A stretch of DNA of 36,032 nt. Source: Hymenobacter sp. Its GTDB lineage: Bacteria > Bacteroidota > Bacteroidia > Cytophagales > Hymenobacteraceae. Below, in pieces: positions 8,592-18,567 of the stretch. Below the pieces are notes generated by a model, which saw only the letters and a list, made by a program, of their open reading frames with translations, was not told the DNA's origin and did no database searches. Made by a program: the position numbers and the translations under genes. Each line of letters begins with the position of its first letter. Position 1 is the stretch's first letter. Location of the stretch: positions 1-36,032 of the forward strand of contig JANXOE010000019.1 of the NCBI GenBank assembly GCA_025353745.1. Direction: 5' to 3'.

Positions 8592-9743
8592 TCACAGCTT
8601 ATTGCCTTTGTAGCCTTTGATAGCCAGCGGAATCCAGCCCAGCAGCGGAATGAAATACGCCAGCACGATGGGGTTGTGCCAGAGCATTTTCCAGAAGGCC
8701 CCCGGCCGGTCGAGGCGCATCTTAAAGTTTCGCTCGCCTTTTTTTACGTAGCGGCGCTCGAATTCGGTGAACAGGGCCGGCCAGGCGAAGGGCAGGAAAA
8801 ACGGGAAGAAGCGCCGATTTTCCTTGATGCGCTGCCACAGCTCGGCCCAGCGGTAGGGCTGCTGGCCGTGGGCGGCCACGGCGGCGTCGAGCTCGGTTTG
8901 CATGAGCTGGCGCACCTGCTCGCCGAGGGCTTCGTACTCGGCGCGGGTCAGCTCGTCGTGGGCTTTGTCGGTGAGGTCGGCGGGCCGGATGCGGGTGCCC
9001 ATCACGAAGGTGAGCTTGGCCGGCAGGGCCAGGTAAAACGCCCAGGGCTGGAGCAGCACCAGCAGCAGCAGCAGCGTGAGGGGCAGGAACGGAATGCCGA
9101 TTTTCTTGGTCAGCCGGTTGATCCAGCCCACGCTGTAGGCGTAGGGGTTGAGGTATTCGGCGTTGACGGTGTAGAAGGGCACGATGTCGGTGCCGTGCTG
9201 CAAGCCCAGGCGCAGCATGCTGGTGGCCAGGCGCTGCAGCTCGTACTTGTGGTTGAACCCCTTGCCGATGCCGGGCACGCCCTCGGGGTACAGCATCAGG
9301 TTGTGGTCCTGGTAGTACATCATGGTTTCGAAGTTGAGCGTGGTGGCGTCCACGCAGCCGCACTTCTTCCAGAATTCCTGCACCAGGTACGGGTTCATCA
9401 GGGCCGTGGCCGAGAGCAAGGGGGCCGAGAGCGGCCGGGGCAGGCTGCGCAGCGCGTCGTGGGCGGGCAAGTAGCGAAACAAGTGCGCCAGGCCCACGAT
9501 GGCGTCCCACGGAAAGGCCATGCCCGAGTGGTTCGACGCAAAAATCAGGGGCCGGTCGGGGTTGTTGCGCTGCGGAAACTCCTCGAAGCCCACCAGCTCG
9601 GAGCGAAACCATACCCGGTCGAGCAGCGCCAGGATGTTGTCGTCGACGGTGCGCGTAAAATCTTCCCGGAAGTAATCGTAGTAAATGTGCTGGTTGGCCG
9701 CGATGGCGGGCGGGGGCAGCGCGGGGGCAACGGGTGGGGGCAT
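8592..9743 (-). CDS. 1-acyl-sn-glycerol-3-phosphate acyltransferase-family membrane protein
   Basis: FASNHSGMAFPWDAIVGL (NHxxxxxD) and LYPEGVPGIGKGFNHKYELQRLATSMLRL. Confidence 0.8.
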   Translation of the reverse strand: MPPPVAPALPPPAIAANQHIYYDYFREDFTRTVDDNILALLDRVWFRSELVGFEEFPQRNNPDRPLIFASNHSGMAFPWDAIVGLAHLFRYLPAHDALRSLPRPLSAPLLSATALMNPYLVQEFWKKCGCVDATTLNFETMMYYQDHNLMLYPEGVPGIGKGFNHKYELQRLATSMLRLGLQHGTDIVPFYTVNAEYLNPYAYSVGWINRLTKKIGIPFLPLTLLLLLVLLQPWAFYLALPAKLTFVMGTRIRPADLTDKAHDELTRAEYEALGEQVRQLMQTELDAAVAAHGQQPYRWAELWQRIKENRRFFPFFLPFAWPALFTEFERRYVKKGERNFKMRLDRPGAFWKMLWHNPIVLAYFIPLLGWIPLAIKGYKGNKL

Positions 9744-9812
9744 GGCGGGCGGGCGGGGCCGGGAAGGTAACTTTTTTTTGCGCGATTGCCTTGCCGCCAG
9801 CGGGCCCGGCGC

Positions 9813-11096
9813 TCAAATGCGGCGCTTGAGGCGCAGGGTGGCCGCGTGCACCTCGCCGTTGGGGCGGCGTAGCACCAGGTACAGCGCCAGGCCGTCGGTG
9901 CTGCGCAAAAGGCGGCTGAGCTGGGTGAGCGAGAGCGCCGCCACCGGGGCCAGGCCCACGGCCAGCAGCTCCTCGCCGGCCTCCATGCCGGCGGCGGCGG
10001 CCGGCGAACCCGGCGTGACGGACAAAATTTGGTAGCGGCGCAGGTCCGGGCCCGAGGCCAGCAGCTCGAAGCCGGCCATGTCGTGCTCGAACGGCTCGTG
10101 GAACGAGGGCCCCGGGTGCAGCCACAGGCGCTGGTTCGGGTAGTCGATGATCACCCGGAAGCGCCGCAGCAGGTCGTAGCCCAGGTTGCCGTTGCGGGGC
10201 ACGTCGGTGCGCTGGTGCACGTCGGCCGCGTCGGGAAACGAGGTGAGCACGCCCGGCAGGCGGTAGCGGCCCAGCTGCACGGCGGCCACCCGGCCCAGGG
10301 CCCCGCGCACCGTGCCGCCCAGGCCGCGCCCCAGGTCGGCGGCCAGGCGGGGGTTGGGCAGGCGCAGGGCGGGGTCGGAAGTGGTTTCGAGCGAAAGGGC
10401 GTGGCTGGCCCCAGTGTCGAGCACCAGCTTGAGGGGCCGGGCCGCCGCATCGCCGCCCTGGCGCACGGCCACCACGAGGTAGGCCTTGTGGCCCTCGATG
10501 GCGAGCGGCACGGCGGCCCAGCGGTGCCCCCGGGGCGGGCGGAAGGCCGCCGGGGCCGTGAGCACCAGCGTGGCGGGGCCGTCGCCGCCAAACGCCACCT
10601 CCAGGCTGCGGAACAGCTCCGAGCCGAGGATGCCGTGGATGGGCATGCCCACGTAGCCCGAGAGGTTGAGCGAGTCGCCGGCCAGCACCAGCAGCGGCAT
10701 GGCTTCGGCCACGGCCCCGTGGCCGGGGCGGCCCAGGCTGACGCGCACGCCGGGCGACTGGTAGGCCAGCAGCGTAGCGCGCTTGCCGCCCGCCCCCACC
10801 ACAAAAAAATCCTGGCCGTGGCGCAGGTGCAGCGAGTCGGCAACGGCCGGCTCGGTGAGGATGGAGTTGGCCACGCCCGTGTCGAGCAAAAAGTTGTAGG
10901 GCCCCGCGCCGTTCAGCCGCACCTGCACCACGGGCAGGTTGCGCTGCACTTGCATCGGCACCCGCACCCGCCGCTGCTGGGGCTGCTCCAGCCGGAACGG
11001 GGCCGCCACCTGGCCCCGGCACGGCCAGGCCAGGGCCAGCAGCAAGGCCAGCAGCAGCGGCCCCGCCAAGCGCGGCTCACCCGGGGGCTTTTTCAT
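9813..11096 (-). CDS. Secreted aspartyl (retropepsin-like) protease with C-terminal PDZ domain
   Basis: Two DTG motifs (LLDTGVANSIL, VLDTGASHAL), signal peptide from MKKPPGEPRLAGPLLLALLLALAWPCRG, PDZ-like ILSVTPGSPAAAAGMEAGEELLAV. Confidence 0.85.
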   Translation of the reverse strand: MKKPPGEPRLAGPLLLALLLALAWPCRGQVAAPFRLEQPQQRRVRVPMQVQRNLPVVQVRLNGAGPYNFLLDTGVANSILTEPAVADSLHLRHGQDFFVVGAGGKRATLLAYQSPGVRVSLGRPGHGAVAEAMPLLVLAGDSLNLSGYVGMPIHGILGSELFRSLEVAFGGDGPATLVLTAPAAFRPPRGHRWAAVPLAIEGHKAYLVVAVRQGGDAAARPLKLVLDTGASHALSLETTSDPALRLPNPRLAADLGRGLGGTVRGALGRVAAVQLGRYRLPGVLTSFPDAADVHQRTDVPRNGNLGYDLLRRFRVIIDYPNQRLWLHPGPSFHEPFEHDMAGFELLASGPDLRRYQILSVTPGSPAAAAGMEAGEELLAVGLAPVAALSLTQLSRLLRSTDGLALYLVLRRPNGEVHAATLRLKRRI

Positions 11097-11118
11097 GAGC
11101 CCGTAAGGTACGGCCCGG

Positions 11119-12189
11119 CTAGGGCATTTCCCAAGCCCCGGCGGGCTCGTAGCGCAAGTGGCCCGCGGCAATGCGCAGCGGGGCGGCCACGTTGTTGTGG
11201 TAGAGCTGGCCCGTGCCCAGGCCCTGGGCAAAATCGCCCACCGGGTACTCGGCCGTGAGCTGGGCCACGGCGTTCAGCCCCACGTTCGATTCCAGGGCCG
11301 AGGTCATCCACCAGCCCAGGCCGTGGGCGTCGGCGCGGGCAATCCAGCGGCGGGTGGCGGCGTGCCCCCCCAGCAGCGTGGGCTTGAGCACGAGGTAGGC
11401 GGGGCGCACGGCAGCAAGCAAGGCGTCGGCGCGGCCGGGGCCCTCCAGGCCGATCAGCTCTTCGTCGAGCGCCACCGGCACCGGCGAACGGCGGCACACT
11501 TCGGCCAGCGCCGCCCACTGCCCGGCCCCGATGGGCTGCTCAATGGAATGCAGGTCGAACCGGGCCAGCTGCTCCAGTTTGCCCAGGGCGTCGGCCGGGG
11601 CAAAGGCCCCGTTGGCGTCCACGCGCAGCACCAGCTCGGCGGGCCCGGCCACCGCCCGGATTTCGGCCAGCAGCGCCAGCTCGGTGGCGAAGTCGAGGCC
11701 CCCGATTTTCAGCTTGAGGCAGCGGTAGCCGGCGGCCAGCTTCTCCTCGATTTGCTGGCGCATGAACGCCGCGTCGCCCATCCACACCAGCCCGTTGATG
11801 GGCAGCCCGGCCCGGCCCGCGCCAAAGGCGTTGCCGTAGAGCCGCCGCCGGCCGCCGCCGGCCCAGTCCAGGGCCGCCGTTTCGAGGGCAAACGCGAGGG
11901 CCGGCCAGCTTGGCCCCGCCAGGGCCGGGGCCTCGGCCGGGGCCAAGCTGGCGAAGCCCGCCGCGTTGAACCGCGCGCAGAGGGCCCCCACCTCGGCCGC
12001 AAAGCCCGGGCCGTGATCGGGGCTGAGGCCGGCCAGGGGCGCGGCCTCGCCGAGGCCCACCGGGCCGTGGGGGTCGGCGGCGTCGCGCAGGTGCAGGTAC
12101 CAGGCCGTGTGCACGGCCAGGGCCCCGCGCGAGGTGCGGGCCGGAAAGTTGAAGCGCAAATCGCGCCGGGAAGCCGAAAGGTGGAGCAT
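11119..12189 (-). CDS. menC: o-Succinylbenzoate synthase / enolase-superfamily muconate-lactonizing-like enzyme
   Basis: CLKLKIGG (KxK), LRVDANGAF, SIEQPIG, VALDEELIG, LVLKPTLLGG motifs; start at MLHLSASRRDLRF. Confidence 0.8.
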   Translation of the reverse strand: MLHLSASRRDLRFNFPARTSRGALAVHTAWYLHLRDAADPHGPVGLGEAAPLAGLSPDHGPGFAAEVGALCARFNAAGFASLAPAEAPALAGPSWPALAFALETAALDWAGGGRRRLYGNAFGAGRAGLPINGLVWMGDAAFMRQQIEEKLAAGYRCLKLKIGGLDFATELALLAEIRAVAGPAELVLRVDANGAFAPADALGKLEQLARFDLHSIEQPIGAGQWAALAEVCRRSPVPVALDEELIGLEGPGRADALLAAVRPAYLVLKPTLLGGHAATRRWIARADAHGLGWWMTSALESNVGLNAVAQLTAEYPVGDFAQGLGTGQLYHNNVAAPLRIAAGHLRYEPAGAWEMP

Positions 12190-12279
12190 GGCGCAAAGAT
12201 GCGGGGGCCGCGGCCGCCCCGCGGGCCAGGCCCACGAAGCTGCCACGGCCCCCGCTACCGGGAGCGCCGGCGTCTGTGT

Positions 12280-12522
12280 TTATGCGGCGGCCGCGTTGCG
12301 GGCGGGGCGCCGGCTCACGAGGCCGCCTTTGCGGCCGGCGTCGCGGGCTTCTTCGGCCGTGAAGCGGTGGCCGCGGCCGCTGGCGTGCGAGGCCTTGCCG
12401 CCTTCGCTGGCGATGCGGCGCTGGGTTTCGGGGCTCATGGCGGCGAAGCCGCGGCGGCTTTTGGTGCCGGTGCGGTTGGCCGGGCGCGGGGCCGGAGCGT
12501 CGGGGGTGGCAGTGGTTTTCAT
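12280..12522 (-). CDS. KGG-repeat stress-induced/general stress protein
   Basis: RRGFAAMSPETQRRIASEGGKASHASGRGHRFTAEEARDAGRKGG; start set at internal MKTTATPD. Confidence 0.8.
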   Translation of the reverse strand: MKTTATPDAPAPRPANRTGTKSRRGFAAMSPETQRRIASEGGKASHASGRGHRFTAEEARDAGRKGGLVSRRPARNAAAA

Positions 12523-12806
12523 ATTTAGCAGAAATGAGTTAAAAATTAGACCGGCCCCGGAAGACTGCTTTGCCGTCCAGGTATACATAGATAGTAACTA
12601 ATTATGTGTATAGTTAAGAATAAACTCAAAATGTGTCTAAAATACCGTCTTATACCGATAAGATCTACGTGTTTTTCCGTCTAAAAGCGCAGCCGTTGCC
12701 GCGGGCGCAGGGAGCCCGGCGGGCGCGGCCGTTGCAACCAAGGCGGCGGCCCAGCGGTTGAAGGCCCAAAGGTCGCTCTTTGCGCTTCTACTTACAAATT
12801 TCGCCG

Positions 12807-14102
12807 ATGAATGCCGTAGTCCCCGCCCCCCCGGTTTCCGCCGCCGCCGCCCTGGCCGCCCGCTACCGCGCCGTGCGGGCGCAGTCGGAGGCCCTGTGCC
12901 GGCCCCTGCTGCCGGAAGACACCGTGGTGCAGCCCACCCTCGACGTGAGCCCGCCCAAGTGGCACCTGGCCCACACCACCTGGTTTTGGGAAACCATGCT
13001 GCTGGGGCCCTATGCGCCGGGCTACGAGGTGTTTCATCCCGAATTCGCCTATTTGTTCAATTCGTACTACAACTCGCTGGGCTCGCGCGTGAACCGGGCC
13101 GAGCGCGGCACCCTCACCCGCCCGGCCCTGGCCGAGGTGCTGGCCTACCGCGCCCACGTCGACGGCCACCTGCTGGCCCTGCTCGACAACGACGCCCTGC
13201 CGCCGGCGGCCCTGGAGCTGGTGGAAATCGGTTTGCAGCACGAGCAGCAGCACCAGGAGCTGCTGGCGACGGACATCAAGTACATCCTCAGCACCAGCCC
13301 GCTGCACCCGGCGTACACCCCCGGCCCGGCCCCCGCCGACCCGGGGGCCCTCGCCCCGCCGGCGGCCTGGCTGCCGGTGCCGGGCGGCATTTTGCCGGTG
13401 GGTTTCCAGGGCACAGGGTTTTGCTTTGATAACGAGCTGCCGGTGCACGAGGCGCTGGTGCCCGATTTTGAGCTGCAAAACCGCCTCGTGACCAACGCCG
13501 AGTACCTGGCCTTCGTGGAAGCCGGCGGCTACCGCGACTTCCGCCACTGGCTGGGCGAGGGCTGGGACCTGGCGCAGGCCGCCGGCTGGCAAGCCCCCCT
13601 GTACTGGGTGCCGGGGCCCGACGGCCGGTGGCTGCGCTTCACCCACCACGGCCTGCGGCCGCTGGAGCTGGCCGCGCCGGTCGCGCACGTCAGCTTTTAC
13701 GAGGCCGATGCCTACGCCCAGTGGGCCGGGGCCCGCTTGCCCACCGAGCAGGAGTGGGAAGTGGCCGCCCGCCGCTTCGGGGCTGCCCCCGCCGCGGGCG
13801 GCACGTGGCTCGAAAGCCCGCGCCTCGACCCCGCGCCCGTGCCCGCCGACGCCGACCCCGCCGCCTGCCACCAGCTGCTGGGCGAGTGCTGGCAGTGGAC
13901 CTATTCGCCCTACCACGCCTACCCCGGCTACCGCCGCGCCGCCGGCCCCCTGGGGGAGTACAACGGCAAGTTTATGGTGAACCAGCTGGTGCTGCGCGGG
14001 GCCTCCTGCGCCACGCCGCGCAGCCACGGCCGCCTGAGCTACCGCAATTTTTTTCATGCCGATAAGCGCTGGCAGTTCACCGGCATCCGCCTGGCCCGGT
14101 AA
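12807..14102 (+). CDS. egtB: Ergothioneine biosynthesis protein EgtB (sulfoxide synthase)
   Basis: DinB-like HLAHTTWFWET, EHEQQHQELL, FGE-sulfatase-like domain with LPTEQEWEVAARR, GECWQWT, VLRGASCATP. Confidence 0.92.
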   Translation: MNAVVPAPPVSAAAALAARYRAVRAQSEALCRPLLPEDTVVQPTLDVSPPKWHLAHTTWFWETMLLGPYAPGYEVFHPEFAYLFNSYYNSLGSRVNRAERGTLTRPALAEVLAYRAHVDGHLLALLDNDALPPAALELVEIGLQHEQQHQELLATDIKYILSTSPLHPAYTPGPAPADPGALAPPAAWLPVPGGILPVGFQGTGFCFDNELPVHEALVPDFELQNRLVTNAEYLAFVEAGGYRDFRHWLGEGWDLAQAAGWQAPLYWVPGPDGRWLRFTHHGLRPLELAAPVAHVSFYEADAYAQWAGARLPTEQEWEVAARRFGAAPAAGGTWLESPRLDPAPVPADADPAACHQLLGECWQWTYSPYHAYPGYRRAAGPLGEYNGKFMVNQLVLRGASCATPRSHGRLSYRNFFHADKRWQFTGIRLAR

Positions 14103-14106
14103 TTCG

Positions 14107-14166
14107 TTTGGCGCGTGGGCCCCTGCTGTTCTTCCTCGCAAAGACAGCAGGGCCCCACGCGCCAAA
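14107..14166. repeat. Long hairpin between egtB and egtD (23-bp stem, one mismatch, 14-nt loop)
   Basis: TTTGGCGCGTGGGCCCCTGCTGT at 14107-14129 vs ACAGCAGGGCCCCACGCGCCAAA at 14144-14166. Confidence 0.85.
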
Positions 14167-14203
14167 ACCCAAGCACTTCCAACCAAGCATCAAAACCGTC
14201 CGC

Positions 14204-15178
14204 ATGAATTCTTCTACCGCCGCCCGGCCACCGGTTGCCACCGGCCTCGCCGCCCACGTCGCCGATGGCCTGCGCCAGGACCCCAAAACCCTCTCGTCGA
14301 TGTATTTTTACGACGCGACGGGCAGCGAGCTGTTCCAGCAAATTATGGGGCTGCCCGAGTATTACCCCACCCGGGCCGAATACGGCATTTTTGCCGCCCA
14401 CGGGCCCGCCATCGCGGCGGCCCTCGACCCCGCCGAGGCCCCGGGGCCCTTCGCCCTGGTGGAGCTGGGGGCCGGCGACGGCCTGAAAACCAAGCTGCTG
14501 CTGCGCGAGCTGCTGGCCACCTCCAACGATTTCAGCTACGTGCCGGTGGACATTTCGCCCAGCGCCCTCGACGGCCTGGCGGCCAGCCTGGCGGCCGAGC
14601 TGCCCGGGTTGCGCACCACGCCCGTGGCCACCGACTACGCCACCGCCCTGGCCCAGCTGGCGGCCCGGCCGGGCCGCAAAGCGGTGCTGTTTCTGGGCTC
14701 CAACATCGGCAATTTCGCGCCCACCGAGCGGGCGGCGTTTCTGGCGCAGCTGGCCGCCCCGCTGGGGGCCGCCGACCGCCTGCTCATCGGCTTCGACTTG
14801 CAGAAAGATCCGCGCCGCATCCGGGCGGCCTATGATGACGCGCAGGGCGTGACCGCCGCCTTCAACCTGAACCTGCTCGTGCGCCTCAACCGCGAGCTGG
14901 GGGCCGACTTCGACCTCGCCCACTGGCAGCACTACACCGAGTACGACCCGCTGACCGGGGCCGTGCGCTCGTACCTGGTGAGCACCCGGGCGCAGGCCGT
15001 GCGCATCACTGCTTTGCAGCACACGTTCGCCTTCGCCGCCTGGGAAGTCATTCACACCGAGAACTCCTACAAATTTACCCACCCCCAGATTGCCGCCCTG
15101 GCCGCCGCGGCCGGCTTGCGCGTGGTGGCCACGTTCGACGACGGCGACTTTGCCGACGTGGTGCTGGCGCGGGCCTAG
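14204..15178 (+). CDS. egtD: L-histidine N(alpha)-methyltransferase EgtD
   Basis: FYDATGSELFQQIMGLPEYYPTRAEYGIF, VELGAGDGLKTKLLL, FLGSNIGNF, GFDLQKDPRRIRAAYDDAQGVTAAFNLNLL. Confidence 0.93.
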   Translation: MNSSTAARPPVATGLAAHVADGLRQDPKTLSSMYFYDATGSELFQQIMGLPEYYPTRAEYGIFAAHGPAIAAALDPAEAPGPFALVELGAGDGLKTKLLLRELLATSNDFSYVPVDISPSALDGLAASLAAELPGLRTTPVATDYATALAQLAARPGRKAVLFLGSNIGNFAPTERAAFLAQLAAPLGAADRLLIGFDLQKDPRRIRAAYDDAQGVTAAFNLNLLVRLNRELGADFDLAHWQHYTEYDPLTGAVRSYLVSTRAQAVRITALQHTFAFAAWEVIHTENSYKFTHPQIAALAAAAGLRVVATFDDGDFADVVLARA

Positions 15179-15334
15179 CGACGGGCTAATACCGGGGCCG
15201 TTCACCGCCGTTTTGTCGTCTGGTTGAGGGATTTAAGTTGAAAATATTGTGTGGCTTTAAAGAGGGCGCTTTAATTTGCGCTTCGCACCGCACCTTTGCG
15301 GCTTCTGGCTTTGGCTCACTTCACTTTTTCATCC

Positions 15335-18300
15335 ATGACCCAGCGCTTACGCTTCGCTGCGACGGCGGGCTTGCTGCTGGCCGCGCCGGGAGGGTTTGCT
15401 CAGGCAATGCTGGGCACGAGCCCCTACACCGAGCATTTCAACGGCCTGGCGACGGGCCTGCCGGCCGGCTTCACCGTGTACACGGCGGCGTCGGGCACTT
15501 TGGGCACGGTGGCCCCGTTTGCGCCGGCCAGGGCTTCGTGGAACGAGGCGGGGGCGGGCTTTAAAAATTTCGCTTCGGCCACGGGCCAGCCCGCCACCGC
15601 GGCCGGCCCCGACCAAGACACCACCGCCAACCGGGCCCTGGGCGTGCGCCAGGCCGACGCGGGCGGCTACGACCCGGGCGCGGCCTTCGTTTTCGAAGCC
15701 GCCAACACCGCCGGCAAAACCGATTTTGTGCTGAGCTTCCGGCTCCAATCGCTCGACGTGTCGGCGCTGCGCACCACGAGTTGGCAGGTTGACTACGCCC
15801 TGGGGCCCTCCCCCACCGCTTTCATTCCCGTGGGCACGGGCCACACCACCGGCGGCGGCGCGTTCACCAGCGAGGCCGTGACGGTGAGCTTCGGCCGGGC
15901 CCTCGACAACGCGGCGGGCCCGGTGTGGATTCGGATCATCGCCCTGACGGCCAGCAACCGCTCCGGCTTCCGCCCCGCCACGGCCGTCGACGACTTTTCG
16001 CTGGGCTGGAGCACGCCCCCCGTTTCCCCGGTCCTGACGGCCGCGCCGGCCGTGCTCACCTTCGGCAAACAAAAGGTGGGCACGCCTTCGCCGGCGCAGA
16101 ACTACTCGCTGGCGGCCGCCAACCTGAGCGCCGACGTGGCCGTGACGACGGCCCCGCCGTTCAGCGTATCAAAAGACGGCACCGCGTTCGGCCCCGCCCT
16201 CGCCTACACGGCGGCCGAGCTGGCCAGCGCCGCCCGCACAGTGTACGTCCGGTTTACGCCCACCGCCACCGGCCCGGCCAACGGCACCGTGGCCAACGCC
16301 AGCGCCGGGGCCGCCACCGTCACGGTGGACCTGACCGGCCTCGGCACCGACCCGACCCAAACGGTGTTCGACTTCAACGCCTGCACCGGCAACGCCACGG
16401 CGGTGGACCAGTTTACGCAGTACAGCGTGCTGGGGCCCCAAACGTGGGCCTGCACGGCCTTCGGCCGCGACCCTTCGGCCCCCACCGGCACGACGGCTTA
16501 CCCCAGCGCGGTGCAGATCAACGGCTACGCCAACGGCGGCAACGCGACCAACGAGGACTGGCTGATTTCGCCGGCGCTTGGCCTCGCCGGCTTGGCTTCG
16601 CCGCTGCTTTCCTACTGGACCCGCACGGCTTTCAACGGCCCCCCGCTGCGGCTGCTGGTTTCGACCAACTACCCGGGCACGGGCAGCCCCGCCGCCGCCG
16701 GGGTGAGCTGGACCGACCTGAACGCGGCCTTTCCCGCCCCGGGCACCAACCGCTGGACCCAAACCCAGGACGTGGACCTGAGCGCTTACAAAACCGCCAA
16801 CGCGCACGTGGCCTTCGTGTACACCTCGACCGCCGAGGAGGGCGCCCGCTGGTTCGTGGACGATGTGGCGCTGACCAACTCGGCCACGGCCCCGCCGCCC
16901 GCCGTGCGCGCCGGGGCCCCGGACCTGGCGTTCGGCTACCAAGCCGTGAACACCGCCGCCCAGCAAACCTTGCGCATCGCGCCCGCCAACCTGACCGGCG
17001 ACCTGACCATTGCCTCGTCGGACCCGGCTTTTCAGCTCTCAAAGGACGGCACTGCATTCAGCAGCTCATTGACTTACGCCCCGGCCGAAGCGTCGGGCCA
17101 GCCGCTGGCCGTGCGGGTGCGCTTCCGGCCCACGGCCCCGGCCACGACTTACGCCGCCACGGCCACCGTGGCGACGGCCGGCGCGCCCGGCCTCGCGGTG
17201 GCCCTCACCGGCAACACCTACGACGTGGCCACCACCCTGGACCTGGTGACCTGGAACATGGCCTGGTTCGGCGCGGCGCCGGCCGGCCTGGGGCCGAAGG
17301 ACAAAAACCTGCAATACACCAACGCCGGCACCGTGCTCCGGGCCCTCAACGCCGACGTGTACGCCCTGCAGGAAGTGGTGGACACCCTGCGCCTGCGCCG
17401 CCTGGTGGCCGCCATGCCTGGCTACGCCTACCGCGTGGCGTACTTCGCCAGCCTGGCCGACGACAGCCTGGACGCCGACTACGCCGGGGCCCAAAAGCTG
17501 GCCTTCGTCTACCGCACCGCCGTGGTCAGCAACGCCCGGTTCTCGTCGTTTTTCCGCTCGAAGCAGGCCCGCGGGGCCCCCGACTACGACTACTGGGCGG
17601 CGGGCCGCTTCCCCTTCGTGATGCAAGCCACCGTCACGCTGAGCGGCGAGGCCAAGCCGGTCACGTTCGTGGCCGTCCACGCCAAGGCCAACACCAGCCC
17701 CGCGGCCGCCTCCTACGCCCGCCGCAAAAGCGCCGCCGACGAGCTAAAAGCCAAGCTGGACGCCGACTACGCGGGCCAGGATTTTGTGGTGCTGGGCGAT
17801 TTCAACGACGACCTCGACCAGACCGTCGCTGCCGGCATTGCGCCGCCCACCACTTCGTACCGCGCCTTCACCGCCGATGCCGCCAACTACCCCTCGCCCA
17901 CCCTGCGGGAGCTGAGCCTGACGGGCAAGCAATCGACGGTGGCGTACAGCGATGTGATTGACCACGTGCTGGTTTCGAAGTCGTTCTACCGCTACTTCCT
18001 GCGGGGCACGGCCGCCGTGGCCACCGGCATTGCCGGCACCATCGCCGGCTACGGCACCACCACTTCCGACCATTACCCCGTGCTGACGCGCTACGCGTTC
18101 GGCACCGTGACGGGCACCCGGGCCGGCAGCAGCGCCCCGCTGGCCCTCTACCCCAACCCGGCCGGCCAGGCCGTGCGCCTGGAAGTGCCCGAAGCCGGGC
18201 CGGGCCTGCGCCTGCTGGTGCACGCCGCCACCGGCGGCCTCGTGCTCGACGGCCACGGCTCGGCCGAACAGCTCAACCAGCAGCTCAACCAGCGGCTGGG

Positions 18301-18379
18301 GGCCCTGCCGGCCGGCGTGTACCTGCTGCAAGTGGTGGGGGCCCGGCAAACCTACGTCAACCGCTTGCTGAAGCAGTAG
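15335..18379 (+). CDS. Large secreted T9SS protein: Ig-like/choice-of-anchor modules plus endonuclease/exonuclease/phosphatase domain
   Basis: Signal peptide MTQRLRFAATAGLLLAAPGGFAQ; LVTWNMAWFG, ADVYALQEVVD, FVAVHAKAN, VVLGDFNDDLD, SDHYPVLTRY; C-term LYPNPAGQAVRLE...GVYLLQVVGARQTYVNRLLKQ. Confidence 0.88.
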   Translation: MTQRLRFAATAGLLLAAPGGFAQAMLGTSPYTEHFNGLATGLPAGFTVYTAASGTLGTVAPFAPARASWNEAGAGFKNFASATGQPATAAGPDQDTTANRALGVRQADAGGYDPGAAFVFEAANTAGKTDFVLSFRLQSLDVSALRTTSWQVDYALGPSPTAFIPVGTGHTTGGGAFTSEAVTVSFGRALDNAAGPVWIRIIALTASNRSGFRPATAVDDFSLGWSTPPVSPVLTAAPAVLTFGKQKVGTPSPAQNYSLAAANLSADVAVTTAPPFSVSKDGTAFGPALAYTAAELASAARTVYVRFTPTATGPANGTVANASAGAATVTVDLTGLGTDPTQTVFDFNACTGNATAVDQFTQYSVLGPQTWACTAFGRDPSAPTGTTAYPSAVQINGYANGGNATNEDWLISPALGLAGLASPLLSYWTRTAFNGPPLRLLVSTNYPGTGSPAAAGVSWTDLNAAFPAPGTNRWTQTQDVDLSAYKTANAHVAFVYTSTAEEGARWFVDDVALTNSATAPPPAVRAGAPDLAFGYQAVNTAAQQTLRIAPANLTGDLTIASSDPAFQLSKDGTAFSSSLTYAPAEASGQPLAVRVRFRPTAPATTYAATATVATAGAPGLAVALTGNTYDVATTLDLVTWNMAWFGAAPAGLGPKDKNLQYTNAGTVLRALNADVYALQEVVDTLRLRRLVAAMPGYAYRVAYFASLADDSLDADYAGAQKLAFVYRTAVVSNARFSSFFRSKQARGAPDYDYWAAGRFPFVMQATVTLSGEAKPVTFVAVHAKANTSPAAASYARRKSAADELKAKLDADYAGQDFVVLGDFNDDLDQTVAAGIAPPTTSYRAFTADAANYPSPTLRELSLTGKQSTVAYSDVIDHVLVSKSFYRYFLRGTAAVATGIAGTIAGYGTTTSDHYPVLTRYAFGTVTGTRAGSSAPLALYPNPAGQAVRLEVPEAGPGLRLLVHAATGGLVLDGHGSAEQLNQQLNQRLGALPAGVYLLQVVGARQTYVNRLLKQ

Positions 18380-18405
18380 GTTTCGGGCCCGCCCGGCTTT
18401 TGTTG

Positions 18406-18436
18406 AAAGCCCCGCCCCGCCCCGGCCGGGGCTTTT
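18406..18436 (+). terminator. Probable rho-independent terminator of the T9SS nuclease gene
   Basis: AAGCCCCG...CGGGGCTTTTTT directly downstream of the stop codon. Confidence 0.55.
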
Positions 18437-18567
18437 TTGGGGCCCCGGCGCGGCGGCGGTGCAACCCCGCGCCGGGGCCCCACACCTTTTGAAGCCGCCC
18501 CGCCAAGACAAACGCGCCTTTTCGTTCTACTTTGCGGCGGCAGACTTTTCACTCCTGCTTCCTTCCG

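Noticed and set aside
8722-11022. 766-aa minus-strand ORF
   Set aside because: Frame-shifted shadow of the acyltransferase and aspartyl protease genes; Pro/Arg/Ala-rich translation typical of off-frame high-GC reading
12582-12613. Imperfect dyad TATACATA...TATGTGTATA between the KGG stress gene and egtB
   Set aside because: Short and AT-rich; could occur by chance and no partner regulator is evident
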